Assembly (NCBI RefSeq): GCF_014837035.1
Contig: NZ_JACSPS010000001.1
Coordinates: forward strand, 1-56,273
Direction of reading: 5' to 3'
Length of the DNA stretch: 56,273 nt
From: Kaistella pullorum
Lineage (GTDB): Bacteria; Bacteroidota; Bacteroidia; Flavobacteriales; Weeksellaceae
Shown here: positions 7,941 to 17,823 of the stretch, piece after piece
Numbering within the stretch: position 1 is the stretch's first letter
Layout: every line of letters begins with the position of its first letter
The notes under the pieces: model-generated
The model's database searches: none
What the model was told of the DNA's origin: nothing
The model's input: only the letters and a program-made list of their open reading frames with translations
Made by a program: the position numbers and the translations under genes

Positions 7941-10076
7941 ATGAAAGTAAACGAACAGGAGCCCTTTGCAAACGGCGCAAATCCGAAAATAGAACAACTC
8001 GGCAAATATAAAAACAGTGACCATGGCGAATTCATGACCACAAATCATGGAGTGAAAGTGAACGATGACCAGAATTCACTTCTCGGCGGCGAACGCGGAC
8101 CTTCCCTACTCGAAGATTTTATCTTCAGGGAAAAAATGACGCATTTCGATCATGAACGTATTCCGGAAAGGATCGTGCACGCGCGCGGATCCGGTGCACA
8201 CGGGTATTTTCAATTGTACAAATCGATGGCTAAATACACGAAAGCCAAATTTTTAAATGACACAAGCATTAAAACGCCGGTTTTTGTAAGATTTTCGACT
8301 GTTCAGGGAAGCCGCGGCTCGACAGATATACCACGTGATGTACGCGGTTTTGCAGTGAAATTCTACACTCAGGAAGGCAATTATGACTTGGTTGGTAACA
8401 ATATGCCGGTTTTCTTTATTCAGGACGCAATGAAATTTCCGGATCTTGTACATGCTGTTAAACCCGAGCCTCACAATGAAATTCCGCAGGCTGCTTCAGC
8501 GCACGATACCTTTTGGGATTTTGTTTCGCTCATGCCCGAGACGATGCACAACGTAATCTGGAAGATGAGTGACCGTGGTATACCACGTACGCTACGCTCC
8601 ATGGAAGGATTCGGAATCCACACTTTCCGGTTTATCAATGAGGAAGGACAATCACACTTCGTGAAGTTCCACTGGAAACCGCTGCAGGGCGTCTTGGGAC
8701 TGGCCTGGGATGAAGCCCAGCGACTTGCCGGAAAAGATACCGATTTTCACCGGAGAGACTTATGGGAAGCAATTGACAAGGGAATGTACCCTGAGTGGGA
8801 ACTGGGCGTACAGATCGTTCCGCAGGAGGATGAACATAAATTCCCCTTCGATCTGTTGGACCCTACCAAACTGATTCCCGAAGAAATGGTTCCGGTGGAG
8901 ATCATTGGGAAAATGACTTTAAATAAAAATCCTGACAACTTCTTCGCAGAAACCGAACAGATCGCATTCCACCCCGGACATATCGTTCCCGGCATCGATT
9001 TCACCAACGATCCACTGCTTCAGGGACGACTTTTCTCTTATACAGACACTCAACTTTCCCGTTTGGGCGGACCGAATTTCCATGAAATACCAATTAACCG
9101 CTCAATTCCGGATGTCACAAACAACCAACGAGACGGGATTCACCGTATGCAGATCCCGAAAGGAAAAGTTTCTTACCACCCGAATTCGATGGCGCAGGGC
9201 TGCCCGTTTCAGGCCATGATGAAAGAAGGCGGCTTCACCTCATTTGAAGAACGCATTGATTCCAGAAAAATCCGCAGCCGAAGCAGAAGTTTCTTCGATC
9301 ATTTCAGCCAGCCTACGTTGTTTTATAACAGTTTGACCGATCATGAAAAACGTCATGTGCAAAATGCGTTTTCTTTTGAATTGGGTAAAGTGAAACTGGT
9401 TCCAATTCGCCAAAGAATGGTGAATATGCTGCTTGAAGTAGATATAGAACTCGCAAATAAAGTCGGTGATCACCTGGGTCTGGTTCCTGAAAGACTGCCT
9501 CAACCAATAACGGACAGCATTCCTGCGGATGGTAAACTCGAGGATTATCATTCTTTCAAGGCTGAATTACCGATTAGCGAGGCGCCCTCTGTAAGTATGG
9601 CGAATAAACTTCCGACCAACATCAAAGCCAGAAGAATCGCTATTTTAACAGCCGATGGCGTAAGCGACGAAGCATTCACGAAAGTAAAGAAAGTCCTTTG
9701 CGAAATGGATGCGCTGGTTCAAATCATTGCGCCGAGACATGGTTTTGTAACGACAGAATCTGGTGATCAATATCAGGTGGACGACAGTTTACTCACCACG
9801 GCATCGGTAGTTTTCGATGCGGTCTACATTCCGGGCGGCGAAAGTGTAAAAACCCTTATGGAACATGCGGGCGCCATTCATTTCGTAGCGGAGGCCTATA
9901 AACACTGTAAACCGTTCGGGGCAGATGGAAACGGCGCAGATCTTTTGAAGAAAGCAATTCCGGATCTTACTTTACCTGCTGACGGAATCGTCACTGAAGG
10001 CGATCTGGATCTTTTTGCAGGATCCATCATCCTTCACCGTTTTTGGGACCGCGAAATGAAACCACTTCCAGCCTAA
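7941..10076 (+). CDS. katE: Large-subunit (HPII/KatE-type) catalase
   Basis: 711 residues. It disproportionates hydrogen peroxide in the cytoplasm. The catalase core (about 1-500) has the distal heme histidine H80 in RIVHARGSGAHGYF, the distal Asn region GNNMPVFFIQD, and the proximal tyrosine in RLFSYTDTQLSRLG. A C-terminal DJ-1/PfpI-like domain (about 560-700) is marked by ARRIAILTADGVSDE and YIPGGESV, as in clade II catalases. It follows the DUF892 gene closely and ends at a strong terminator. Confidence 0.96.
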   Translation: MKVNEQEPFANGANPKIEQLGKYKNSDHGEFMTTNHGVKVNDDQNSLLGGERGPSLLEDFIFREKMTHFDHERIPERIVHARGSGAHGYFQLYKSMAKYTKAKFLNDTSIKTPVFVRFSTVQGSRGSTDIPRDVRGFAVKFYTQEGNYDLVGNNMPVFFIQDAMKFPDLVHAVKPEPHNEIPQAASAHDTFWDFVSLMPETMHNVIWKMSDRGIPRTLRSMEGFGIHTFRFINEEGQSHFVKFHWKPLQGVLGLAWDEAQRLAGKDTDFHRRDLWEAIDKGMYPEWELGVQIVPQEDEHKFPFDLLDPTKLIPEEMVPVEIIGKMTLNKNPDNFFAETEQIAFHPGHIVPGIDFTNDPLLQGRLFSYTDTQLSRLGGPNFHEIPINRSIPDVTNNQRDGIHRMQIPKGKVSYHPNSMAQGCPFQAMMKEGGFTSFEERIDSRKIRSRSRSFFDHFSQPTLFYNSLTDHEKRHVQNAFSFELGKVKLVPIRQRMVNMLLEVDIELANKVGDHLGLVPERLPQPITDSIPADGKLEDYHSFKAELPISEAPSVSMANKLPTNIKARRIAILTADGVSDEAFTKVKKVLCEMDALVQIIAPRHGFVTTESGDQYQVDDSLLTTASVVFDAVYIPGGESVKTLMEHAGAIHFVAEAYKHCKPFGADGNGADLLKKAIPDLTLPADGIVTEGDLDLFAGSIILHRFWDREMKPLPA

Positions 10077-10096
10077 AACCACTCCTTATATATAAT

Positions 10097-10119
10097 GAGG
10101 CTCCCGATTTGGGAGCCTC
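10097..10119 (+). terminator. Terminator after katE
   Basis: GAGGCTCCC / GGGAGCCTC is a perfect 9-bp stem with a 5-nt loop, followed by CTTTTATTTG. It closes the DUF892-katE unit. Confidence 0.85.
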
Positions 10120-10198
10120 CTTTTATTTGTCAATGTCTTTAAAAATTAAACTTCCGTTTAAATTCGCTAATTTTGCATCCTCAAAATAATTATTGAAT

Positions 10199-11248
10199 AT
10201 GCTTTATACACCAATAAAATTCAGAAATTTAGAAATCAAAAACCGTTGGGTTATGTCACCGATGTGTATGTATTCCTGTGAGAACGGACTTGCAAACGAT
10301 TTCCATTTGTTACATTACGGAAGCCGCGCGCAAGGAGGAACCGGCCTCATCATCGTGGAAGCGACCGGCGTAGTGCCCGAAGGCCGGATCACCAGCAAAT
10401 GCATGGGAATCTGGAATGATGAACAGGCGCAACAGCTTAAGAAAATTGTCGATATAGTCCATAGCCAGTCTGAAAGTAAGATCGGAATTCAGCTTGCGCA
10501 TGCTGGAAGAAAAGCATCGACCTGGAACGGCAAACAAACCTCGATGGAAGAAGATGGTTGGGAAACCGTGGCGCCCTCGCCAATTCCTTACCTTGAATCT
10601 GAAAGAGTTCCACACGAACTTTCTGCTGAAGAAATAAAAGATTTGGTTGAAAATTTTAAAACTGCTGCCCAAAGATCTTTGGATGCTGGTTTTGATTTAA
10701 TTGAAATCCACGCCGCGCACGGCTACCTGATTCACCAGTTTCTGTCACCATTATCGAATGTAAGAACAGACGAATACGGCGGCAGTTTCGAAAACAGATG
10801 CCGTTTCCTACTCGAAATCGTAGATGCAGTGAACGAACTTCTAGATGAAAACCACCCATTATTCGTAAGAATTTCAGGTACGGAGTATGCGACAAAGGGC
10901 TGGAACATCAAAGACAGCGTAGCATTAGCCAAAATCTTAAAGGAAAAAGGTGTAGACCTTATCGATGTTTCAAGCGGCGGAAATATCCACGGCGCAAAGA
11001 TTTCTTTATTTGATGGCTACCAGGTTCCGCTGGCCGCGGCCGTAAAGAAAGACGCGGAAATTGCAACCGGCGCTGTAGGTCTGATAAAAACCGCAAAACA
11101 GGCAGAAGAAATTTTGCAGAATGAACAGGCGGACTTAATTTTTGTCGCGCGTGAAATTCTCCGAAATCCTTATCTGCCGGTTCGCGGTTCATTTAAGAAC
11201 AACGACAACTGTTTTTTCCCTCACCAATACGAAAGAGCCAGGCCTTAA
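10199..11248 (+). CDS. Old-yellow-enzyme family NADH:flavin oxidoreductase (YqjM/NamA-like)
   Basis: 349 residues from the ATG at 10199, chosen over an in-frame TTG six bases upstream. This FMN-dependent ene-reductase reduces activated C=C bonds with NAD(P)H. The N-terminus LYTPIKFRNLEIKNRWVMSP with MCMYS, the active-site HAAHGYLIHQFLSPLSN, and the QLAHAGRKA motif are typical of the YqjM class. No operon partner is present; a bidirectional terminator follows. Confidence 0.93.
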   Translation: MLYTPIKFRNLEIKNRWVMSPMCMYSCENGLANDFHLLHYGSRAQGGTGLIIVEATGVVPEGRITSKCMGIWNDEQAQQLKKIVDIVHSQSESKIGIQLAHAGRKASTWNGKQTSMEEDGWETVAPSPIPYLESERVPHELSAEEIKDLVENFKTAAQRSLDAGFDLIEIHAAHGYLIHQFLSPLSNVRTDEYGGSFENRCRFLLEIVDAVNELLDENHPLFVRISGTEYATKGWNIKDSVALAKILKEKGVDLIDVSSGGNIHGAKISLFDGYQVPLAAAVKKDAEIATGAVGLIKTAKQAEEILQNEQADLIFVAREILRNPYLPVRGSFKNNDNCFFPHQYERARP

Positions 11249-11266
11249 TTTGCCTTTAAAATAAGA

Positions 11267-11290
11267 AAGCCAACTTCAATCAGTTGGCTT
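11267..11290. terminator. Bidirectional terminator between OYE gene and hemL
   Basis: AAGCCAACT / AGTTGGCTT is a 9-bp stem with a 6-nt loop. It is followed by a long T-run on the plus strand and preceded by an A-rich stretch, so it can serve both converging genes. Confidence 0.85.
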
Positions 11291-11300
11291 TTTTTGTTTT

Positions 11301-12584
11301 TTAAGAATATTGAAACTGGCTGATGACTTCCAGCGTTCTGTCGATTTCTTTTTGCTTAATGGCATCCGAAATAAACCAGGTTTCGTAGCCGCTTGGCGGC
11401 AGGTAAATGCCATTCTTCAGTAAGAAATGGAAGAAATTATTGAACAGCGAATGGTTCGCATGCGCCGCTTCATCAAAATTCGAAACTGCGTTAATGTGGA
11501 AAAAGATGCTCATCATCGAACCTTTCCGGTTAATCCGGTGCTGAATGTCTTTAGAATTCAATATTTTCCCGATCTCAAAATCGAGGGTTTCTGTCGTTTT
11601 ATTGATGTTCTGATAGAAGTTTTCGTCTTTTCTGATCAGTTCCAATGTGGTAAGTCCGGCACGCATCGCTAAAGGATTGCCGCTTAAAGTTCCGGCTTGG
11701 TACACCGCACCTTTCGGCGCGAGGTGATCCATAATTTCGTTTCGTCCGGCAAAGGCTCCCACCGGTAGTCCGCCACCAATTACTTTTCCGTAAGTCACCA
11801 AATCAGCTTTCACATTGAAAACTTCCTGTGCGCCACCAAAACCGAGACGGAATCCGGTCATCACTTCATCAAAAATCAGCAAAGCGCCATTTTCGTCGCA
11901 AAGCCTTCTCAAGTTCTGAAGGAAATTGCTTTCCGGCAGCACGCAACCCATATTTCCGGCAACGGGTTCTACGATGATTGCGGCAATTTGGCCCTCGTTA
12001 TGTCTGAATAAATCTTTAACTTGTTCGATATCATTGTATCTGGCAAGCAAAGTATCTTTTGCAGTTCCCGCCGTAACACCAGGAGAATTTGGATTACCAA
12101 ACGTGGCGGCACCGCTTCCGGCTTTAATAAGAAAAGAATCGGAATGTCCGTGGTAGCAACCTTCGAATTTGATGAATTTATCTCGTCCCGTAAAACCGCG
12201 CGCTAAACGGATCGCGCTCATACACGCTTCTGTTCCGGAAGAAACCATTCTTATCTGGTCGATATTCGGAACATTTTCTACGATAAGTTTAGCAATCTCG
12301 GTTTCGAGTTCTGAAGGAGTTCCATACGAAAAACCGTTTTCAGCCTGTTTTTTAATTGCTTCAAGTACTTCCGGATGCGTGTGCCCTAAAATAGCTGGGC
12401 CCCAGGAGTTAATATAATCAATGTAGGTATTGTCATCCGCATCCGTCATGAAGGCACCTTTCGCCGATTTCATAAAAACGGGCACGCCGCCCACCGATTT
12501 GAATGCCCGAACCGGGGAGTTTACGCCGCCCGGAATATATTTGTAGGCTTCATCGAATAGTGCAGAACTTCTTTGATATAACAT
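11301..12584 (-). CDS. hemL: Glutamate-1-semialdehyde 2,1-aminomutase
   Basis: 427 residues, full length. It makes 5-aminolevulinate from glutamate-1-semialdehyde in tetrapyrrole synthesis, using PLP. The N-terminal [18 protein letters not shown] and the PLP-lysine motif [19 protein letters not shown] identify it. The acidic [12 protein letters not shown] and the [14 protein letters not shown] phosphate-binding region are also present. It is the last gene of a leftward run with the glucosaminidase and the PLP deaminase genes. Confidence 0.97.
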   Translation of the reverse strand: MLYQRSSALFDEAYKYIPGGVNSPVRAFKSVGGVPVFMKSAKGAFMTDADDNTYIDYINSWGPAILGHTHPEVLEAIKKQAENGFSYGTPSELETEIAKLIVENVPNIDQIRMVSSGTEACMSAIRLARGFTGRDKFIKFEGCYHGHSDSFLIKAGSGAATFGNPNSPGVTAGTAKDTLLARYNDIEQVKDLFRHNEGQIAAIIVEPVAGNMGCVLPESNFLQNLRRLCDENGALLIFDEVMTGFRLGFGGAQEVFNVKADLVTYGKVIGGGLPVGAFAGRNEIMDHLAPKGAVYQAGTLSGNPLAMRAGLTTLELIRKDENFYQNINKTTETLDFEIGKILNSKDIQHRINRKGSMMSIFFHINAVSNFDEAAHANHSLFNNFFHFLLKNGIYLPPSGYETWFISDAIKQKEIDRTLEVISQFQYS

Positions 12585-12635
12585 AGTTGTGGGTTGTTGG
12601 GTGATGGATGATGGTTTTCGCAGTAACCAAAATGC

Positions 12636-13691
12636 TTAGCTGCGCGGCTTTTTGTCTTTAAGATAAAGTGTCTGCCCGGTCTTGGGCTGTTCGCCGTATG
12701 CCATCCGGTTTTTATCGTACAGTTTACTCAGCTTGATTCCGAATTTCTGGGAAATTTCGTGCATTGACTCGCCCACTTTTGGTTTATAAGTCGCTACATT
12801 TCCGGTCGAAGATTTACCCTCGAGGAAAATGATATCGTTTCTTTTTAAATTCGTGCCGTCAAGTTCGTTCCACTTCATCAGTTTGCTTTCTGAGATTCCG
12901 AATTTTTTGGATATAAGTCCGAGTTCGGTGTCTTCCGGAATCACCACGAACTTTTTACCGCCATTTGGATGGTTTTTTACCAAAATCGTACTCAAGATTT
13001 CTGCACGTGTTTTAATGGCATCCACTTTCTGTTGCTGTTTCGCGTAAGACGTCTGCTCATAAGGAACCGTAACGGTGATTGGTCTGGACGAGGCTTTATT
13101 CTGATCGAGTTGTGCCATGAAGATCTTATCTTCGCGCAGACCCGGATAGAGTTTCAGAACCGTGTAGAGAACTTCTTTTGAACTGGTATTATCGAATTCG
13201 TAAAGTCTGTTTTTCTCAATTTTATCAATCAATATGTAAGCATAGCGCGGATTGGTGGCGTAACCTGCTTTTTTCAGTCCATGTGCCCAGGCTTTGTAAT
13301 CTTTGATATCGAGCTTGAAGAGGTTTGTGTAATATTTCCGGTAAGCCAGGAATTTTGAATGGTCTTCGTAAGACTCGCGGGGATCGTCGTACACGCGGAA
13401 ACATTCATTCGGGGCATCGTCTGTATGCGTCATTGTCTTGCCCGTCCAGTCTTCTTTACATTTAATTCCGAAATGATTTTTCCCGATCTGCGCGAGGCGG
13501 CTTTGTCCTCCACCGGTTTCCAGAAGTCCCTGTGCGAGGGTAATTGAAGCAGGAATCTTGTATTTTTCCATCTCTTCTACAGCATAAGCAGCAAATTTCT
13601 GAATGTACTGCTCGTCGTTTTTCCAGGTCTGTGCCTTAAAATTCGCCAGAATAATCAATGAAAATATCAACAGTGTTTTCCTCATTCCCAT
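12636..13691 (-). CDS. Secreted N-acetylglucosaminidase-type peptidoglycan hydrolase with LysM domains
   Basis: 351 residues with a cleavable signal peptide (about 1-20). A FlgJ/LytD-type glucosaminidase domain (about 25-175) contains SITLAQGLLETGGGQSRLA with the catalytic Glu, then NHFGIKCKEDW. Two C-terminal LysM-like peptidoglycan-binding repeats follow (about 245-350), marked by FVVIPEDTELGLISKKFG and YKPKVGESMHEISQKFG. It probably trims cell-wall glycan in the periplasm. It starts 7 bases after the deaminase gene ends. Confidence 0.92.
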   Translation of the reverse strand: MGMRKTLLIFSLIILANFKAQTWKNDEQYIQKFAAYAVEEMEKYKIPASITLAQGLLETGGGQSRLAQIGKNHFGIKCKEDWTGKTMTHTDDAPNECFRVYDDPRESYEDHSKFLAYRKYYTNLFKLDIKDYKAWAHGLKKAGYATNPRYAYILIDKIEKNRLYEFDNTSSKEVLYTVLKLYPGLREDKIFMAQLDQNKASSRPITVTVPYEQTSYAKQQQKVDAIKTRAEILSTILVKNHPNGGKKFVVIPEDTELGLISKKFGISESKLMKWNELDGTNLKRNDIIFLEGKSSTGNVATYKPKVGESMHEISQKFGIKLSKLYDKNRMAYGEQPKTGQTLYLKDKKPRS

Positions 13692-13698
13692 ATTATTT

Positions 13699-14613
13699 TT
13701 ATTTAACTGTCGTCTTTATCAGAGGTCGCTCATTTTTTTTAAGCATTTCGTTGGCGCCTTTTATTCCCTGAAGTCCGCCGGTATGAAACGCGAGGATAGT
13801 GCATCCTTCCGCAAAAAAATTCTGTTCGATAAGTTCAAAAAGCTTCCTCATCATCTTTCCGGTATACACGGGATCCAGCGGCACTCCGTATTTATCGTAA
13901 AAACTGTTGATAAAACGGTTATTTCCGTCGGTTATTTTGCCGTAACCACCATCAGCAGCGTCTATCAGTTCAAAATTTTCTTTGCCGGAAAGTTCTGAAA
14001 CCTTCGCTTCCAGGGAAGAATCTTTGACGACCTTAAAACCTAAAACTTTCTGGTTTTCCTCGGCAAAGCGCGAGATTCCCGCGACAGTTCCACCTGTGCC
14101 AACCGCAGTGCAAAGATAATTAAAACTTTTTGTAGCATTTCCAAGCATGTGTTGAATGCCATTCACAGCAACCTGATTAGTGCCGCCTTCCGGAATTATC
14201 AGGGCCTGGCGAAATTCTTTCTGTAGATTTTGGGTTAAAGAATCTTTGTCACGGAACGTCTGGCGGTTCACGAAACGGAAACGCATTCCGTCCGCAGATG
14301 CTTTCGTTAACGTTTCGTTTTCGTGCCATTTCTGTTCGAGTTCTTCACCGCGGATGAGGCCGAGCGTGGCGATACCAAGTTCGCGGCCGAGCGCAGCGAC
14401 GGCCGCGATATGATTTGAGAAGGCGCCGCCAAATGTGATGAGCACCGGGTTTTCGATTTCCTGAGCCAGATACTGATTGATATTATAGAACAGTTTCCAG
14501 AATTTATTACCCGAAATTTCGGGGTGAATCTGGTCATCTCTTTTAATGAAAAGCCGGATGTTTCTGTTTAAATGAATCTCCGTGAGCGGAACTTCGTGCG
14601 TTGGCATTTGCAT
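13699..14613 (-). CDS. PLP-dependent ACC deaminase / D-cysteine desulfhydrase family protein
   Basis: 304 residues of the tryptophan-synthase-beta fold. The PLP lysine is expected in the HPEISGNKFWKLFYN segment, with SNHIAAVAALG and the glycine-rich TAVGTGGTVAG loop as further markers. Family members open aminocyclopropane carboxylate or release sulfide from D-cysteine; sequence alone does not decide which. It is first of a leftward unit with the glucosaminidase and hemL. A closer in-frame ATG (third codon) could also start it. Confidence 0.87.
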   Translation of the reverse strand: MQMPTHEVPLTEIHLNRNIRLFIKRDDQIHPEISGNKFWKLFYNINQYLAQEIENPVLITFGGAFSNHIAAVAALGRELGIATLGLIRGEELEQKWHENETLTKASADGMRFRFVNRQTFRDKDSLTQNLQKEFRQALIIPEGGTNQVAVNGIQHMLGNATKSFNYLCTAVGTGGTVAGISRFAEENQKVLGFKVVKDSSLEAKVSELSGKENFELIDAADGGYGKITDGNNRFINSFYDKYGVPLDPVYTGKMMRKLFELIEQNFFAEGCTILAFHTGGLQGIKGANEMLKKNERPLIKTTVK

Positions 14614-14687
14614 GAGGTAAAGTTCGAAAAAAGTTTTGAGAGAAGATTTAGTCTGTTAATGATTAAAAATTCTGGCCGAAACGCTCC

Positions 14688-14773
14688 GCGCCCCGGATTG
14701 AACGGCCTGTTTGAGCGCTTTTTATGTAGCGCAGCGGAATAAAAAAGCGAGTAGTGAAAGCCGGAAATGGCGC
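14688..14773. repeat. Structured dispersed repeat, copy 1
   Basis: The block contains TTGAACGGCCTGTTTGAGC (14698-14716) and AGCGAGTAGTGAAA (14746-14759), both found again at 52209-52265. GCGCC (14688-14692) pairs with GGCGC (14769-14773), CCGG (14693-14696) with CCGG (14761-14764), and an AT-rich inner hairpin CGCTTTTTAT / ATAAAAAAGCG fills the middle. In the orientation shared with copy 2, it lies antisense to both flanking genes. Confidence 0.75.
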
Positions 14774-14784
14774 CCAAATAAAAA

Positions 14785-15114
14785 TCAGTAACGGTATTTC
14801 CAGAAGCTCCAGAATTTTCTTGTCTTCAAATAATCCGAGTTATTTTCCATCGCATACGCTTCGCGTTCAAACGAAATGGATTTGTACGCCTGATACGGAT
14901 CTTTGAGTTTGAAAAACAGATAATAATACTCGATTACATACCACAAATAGAAAAAAATAACCAACATCTCAAGTTGCTGCCGAAGATGTATTTTCTCGTG
15001 ATTGATAAGCACCGCATTTTCGCGCAGGGCCGATGACCGAACCAAAACAACCGGAAAAAGGGCGATCGCGGAAATTTTTGTATTTTTGAGAAGTGACCGT
15101 GCGATAATAATCAT
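14785..15114 (-). CDS. Small membrane protein with an HExxH motif, conserved Flavobacteriia type
   Basis: 109 residues from the ATG at 15114; the frame stays open further upstream but that part looks non-coding. One N-terminal hydrophobic segment is followed by LINHEKIHLRQQLEML, where HEKIH fits the zinc-metallopeptidase HExxH pattern. A second very hydrophobic, Tyr-rich segment (FFYLWYVIEYYYLFF) and FEREAYA follow. The layout recalls a stripped-down M56/BlaR1-type membrane peptidase, but no function is established. Its start is 39 bases from the divergent DUF5522 gene. Confidence 0.72.
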   Translation of the reverse strand: MIIIARSLLKNTKISAIALFPVVLVRSSALRENAVLINHEKIHLRQQLEMLVIFFYLWYVIEYYYLFFKLKDPYQAYKSISFEREAYAMENNSDYLKTRKFWSFWKYRY

Positions 15115-15150
15115 CAAACAAAGATAAAATTTTCGGCCGTTTACATTTAA

Positions 15151-15330
<180 letters not shown>

Positions 15331-15338
15331 ATCTACCA

Positions 15339-15869
15339 ATGAAAAAATATATTTTTCTGCTTTTAGCTTCAGGATCCCTGGCCTTCACTTCCTGCAGCCC
15401 GTTCCAGGTAAAATCTGACTATGCAGAGACCGCAAATTTCAACGCATACAAAACGTATAAACTGAGAATTGATGACCTGAAACTCAACGACATCGATAAA
15501 GACCGCGTGCTGAACGAGGTTTCGCGTCAGTTGCAGACTAAAGGGATGAGCGTTTCCGACAATCCGGACCTCATCGTGAATGTAAAAGCCAATCACAAGA
15601 AAATTCAGGATATCCAAAGTACGCGCCCGATTGGCATGTACGGCTGGGGCGGCCCATTCGGTTGGGGTGTGGGAATGAACAGAACCTGGACTTCGAACTA
15701 CAACCAGGGAGGTTTGACGCTCGACCTTATCGACGCGAGAACCCAAAAACTGGTGTGGCAGGGAATAGGCAGCGGAATTTCCGTGGATTCTCCTAAATCC
15801 AAACAAAAGCAGATCCCGGAAATCGTAGCTGAGATCATGGCAAATTACCCGCCGCAAAAAGGCAGATAA
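15339..15869 (+). CDS. DUF4136 domain lipoprotein
   Basis: 176 residues. A lipoprotein signal peptide ends in LAFTSCSPF with the lipid-attached Cys at about residue 19. The mature protein has the DUF4136 pattern: YAETANFNAYKTYKL early, a Gly/Trp-rich centre, then GGLTLDLIDARTQKLVWQG. It is probably anchored in the outer membrane. Function is unknown; no partner beyond the upstream DUF5522 gene is suggested. Confidence 0.88.
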   Translation: MKKYIFLLLASGSLAFTSCSPFQVKSDYAETANFNAYKTYKLRIDDLKLNDIDKDRVLNEVSRQLQTKGMSVSDNPDLIVNVKANHKKIQDIQSTRPIGMYGWGGPFGWGVGMNRTWTSNYNQGGLTLDLIDARTQKLVWQGIGSGISVDSPKSKQKQIPEIVAEIMANYPPQKGR

Positions 15870-15887
15870 TTATTTAAATATACTTTT

Positions 15888-15910
15888 AAAACCGCTGTTT
15901 CGGCGGTTTT
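15888..15910 (+). terminator. Terminator after the DUF4136 gene
   Basis: AAAACCGC / GCGGTTTT stem with a 7-nt loop followed by a T-run. Confidence 0.75.
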
Positions 15911-16007
15911 TTTATTTCTTATTCTGTAATGTTAATTATTCCGCAGTCTTGCACAGAAGCGTCTGCGGTTTAAATGATCTTCCGTAAATTTGAAAAAAAT
16001 AGGATCA

Positions 16008-17417
16008 ATGAAAAGAAGGGAATTACTAAAGAACGGTTCACTGGCACTGGGCGGACTGTTTCTTACACCTTTTACTGCAAAAGCGAATATCTTCAAAGAA
16101 GAATTCGACGGTAAAAAAGCAAAGAATATTATATTTATGGTGAGCGACGGTATGAGTATAGGCACGCTCCAAATGGCCGATATGTACAGCCGCCGCAAAC
16201 TGGGACGACCTTCACACTGGCTCTCTTTATATGAACAAAACCTCGTACAGCGCGGACTGATGGATATGGCTTCAGCCAGTTCTGTTGTTACTGATTCGGC
16301 AGCCGCGAGTTCGTCCTGGGGCGGCGGACACCGCGTGACAAACGGCAGTCTGAATATTGGCGTGAACGGCGAAGAATACCTGCCCATCCTTCAGAAATTT
16401 AAAAAAGCAGGTAAAAAGATTGGTCTGGTGACCACGGTTCCTGTAACGCACGCCACGCCCGCGGGCTTTTCCGTTTACAGCAAAAGCCGGAATTCACAGG
16501 AAGAGATCGCGTCGGTTTACTCAGGGCTGGGTTTTGAGGTAATCATGGGCGGCGGAAATAAATATTTTGACGCCGCTCAGCGAAAAGATAAAAAAGACAT
16601 GTACACGGTTTTCAGGAACAAAGGTTATTCCGTAGCACGCAATAAAGCAGAAATGAATGCGGCACCCGCCAATAAACCACTGCTCGCCACGTTTGACGAA
16701 GATGCGCTGCCCTATTCTACCGATCATCTCAGCAGCAGCTTTATGAAGAACAACATCCCGACACTGGCGGAAATGACGTCAAAAGCCATCGGACAGCTGA
16801 AGGATGACAAAAACGGTTTCGTAATGCAGGTGGAAGCCGGAAAAGTGGACTGGGCCGCACACGGTAATGATATTTCAGGCTTGATTTACGACCAGCTCGC
16901 CTTCGATGATGCCGTGAAAGTGGCGGTCGATTTCGCTAAAAAAGACGGAAATACGCTTGTGGTAATCACCACTGATCATGGCAATGCGAATCCCGGACTT
17001 ATTTATGGCAAGAAGGTGGATGAAAATTTCGACCGCATCCAGAAATTCTCGCAGACCAACGAATGGATCCTGCAGGGAATCAGCAGCGGCGACAGCACAG
17101 CCAAGATCAAAGAACGGATCTCTCAGGCCAATGCGGGCATTATGATTTCGGATGATCAGGCAAAAGAAATCCAGTCGTATTATGCCAAAGCCCAAATGGA
17201 AGACGGCGTATACAACCCGCGGCATCTGCCCTTTAAATTATTGTCGCAGATCCAGCAGGAGTACACATCCGTGGGTTGGATCAGTATGGACCATTCGGCC
17301 GATTACAGCGAGGTGGCCATGTTCGGGCCGGGCAGCGAAAAGATGAAATCTTTTATGAAAAACACCGATATGCATACCTTTCTGCTGAAGGTTGCCGAGG
17401 TGGAGAATAAGTTTTAA
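16008..17417 (+). CDS. Alkaline phosphatase, Tat-exported
   Basis: 469 residues from the ATG at 16008; an in-frame TTG lies 18 bases upstream but the ATG places the signal peptide correctly. MKRRELLKNGSLALGGLFL is a twin-arginine signal. NIIFMVSDGMS supplies a metal-binding Asp, VVTDSAAASSSW holds the nucleophilic Ser, and VVITTDHGN and ISMDHSAD supply further metal ligands. It releases phosphate from monoesters in the periplasm. No Pho-type operator was recognised upstream. Confidence 0.93.
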   Translation: MKRRELLKNGSLALGGLFLTPFTAKANIFKEEFDGKKAKNIIFMVSDGMSIGTLQMADMYSRRKLGRPSHWLSLYEQNLVQRGLMDMASASSVVTDSAAASSSWGGGHRVTNGSLNIGVNGEEYLPILQKFKKAGKKIGLVTTVPVTHATPAGFSVYSKSRNSQEEIASVYSGLGFEVIMGGGNKYFDAAQRKDKKDMYTVFRNKGYSVARNKAEMNAAPANKPLLATFDEDALPYSTDHLSSSFMKNNIPTLAEMTSKAIGQLKDDKNGFVMQVEAGKVDWAAHGNDISGLIYDQLAFDDAVKVAVDFAKKDGNTLVVITTDHGNANPGLIYGKKVDENFDRIQKFSQTNEWILQGISSGDSTAKIKERISQANAGIMISDDQAKEIQSYYAKAQMEDGVYNPRHLPFKLLSQIQQEYTSVGWISMDHSADYSEVAMFGPGSEKMKSFMKNTDMHTFLLKVAEVENKF

Positions 17418-17442
17418 GACAGCTCCGCAGAGAAAGCAAAAC

Positions 17443-17459
17443 GCCCCGAACTTCGGGGC
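17443..17459 (+). terminator. Terminator after alkaline phosphatase
   Basis: GCCCCGA / TCGGGGC stem with a 3-nt loop followed by ATTTATTTTTATTT. Confidence 0.8.
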
Positions 17460-17477
17460 ATTTATTTTTATTTGTGA

Positions 17478-17768
17478 TTATTTTAATACGGTTGCGTTTT
17501 TTTCGTAATACTCTTCCGCAGTAGGAAAAAATGAAAGCGACACCGCATTCGGATCTCGCGTAGGGACACCGGGGATACCGGGAGCGATCGCCCTTTAATC
17601 AAGGGGTAAAAACGTTTCGGGTTGCCCCGCCTTCGCTGCCAGTTCTGTGGCTTCGTCAGTCTCTTCTAGAGCCTTCCTCAGCGGCTCGGTGTTCTTTTGC
17701 TGCCTGTTTTCAGCTGCCTGACAGTTAAATTTCAGTAACTTTTCATGATCTTTCGTTTCTGAGGAACA
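17478..17768 (-). pseudogene. Decayed Ala/Glu-rich reading frame with an internal stop
   Basis: A single minus-strand frame runs for about 97 codons and reads like protein: an N-terminal helix-forming part (HEKLLKFN, then LRKALEETDEATELAAKAG), an in-frame TAA at 17595-17597, then IPGVPTRDPNAVSLSFFPTA, EEYYEKNATVLK and a stop. There is no in-frame ATG after the preceding stop at 17769. Codon pattern and composition suggest a once-real gene with one nonsense change and a lost start. The family was not recognised. It lies directly downstream of the ~21-bp repeats at 17824-17875. Confidence 0.5.
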
Positions 17769-17823
17769 TTATTTCACTGCTTTATTGCCCTTTTCTATAT
17801 TCGTAATTAAGGAATTTTTTTCT

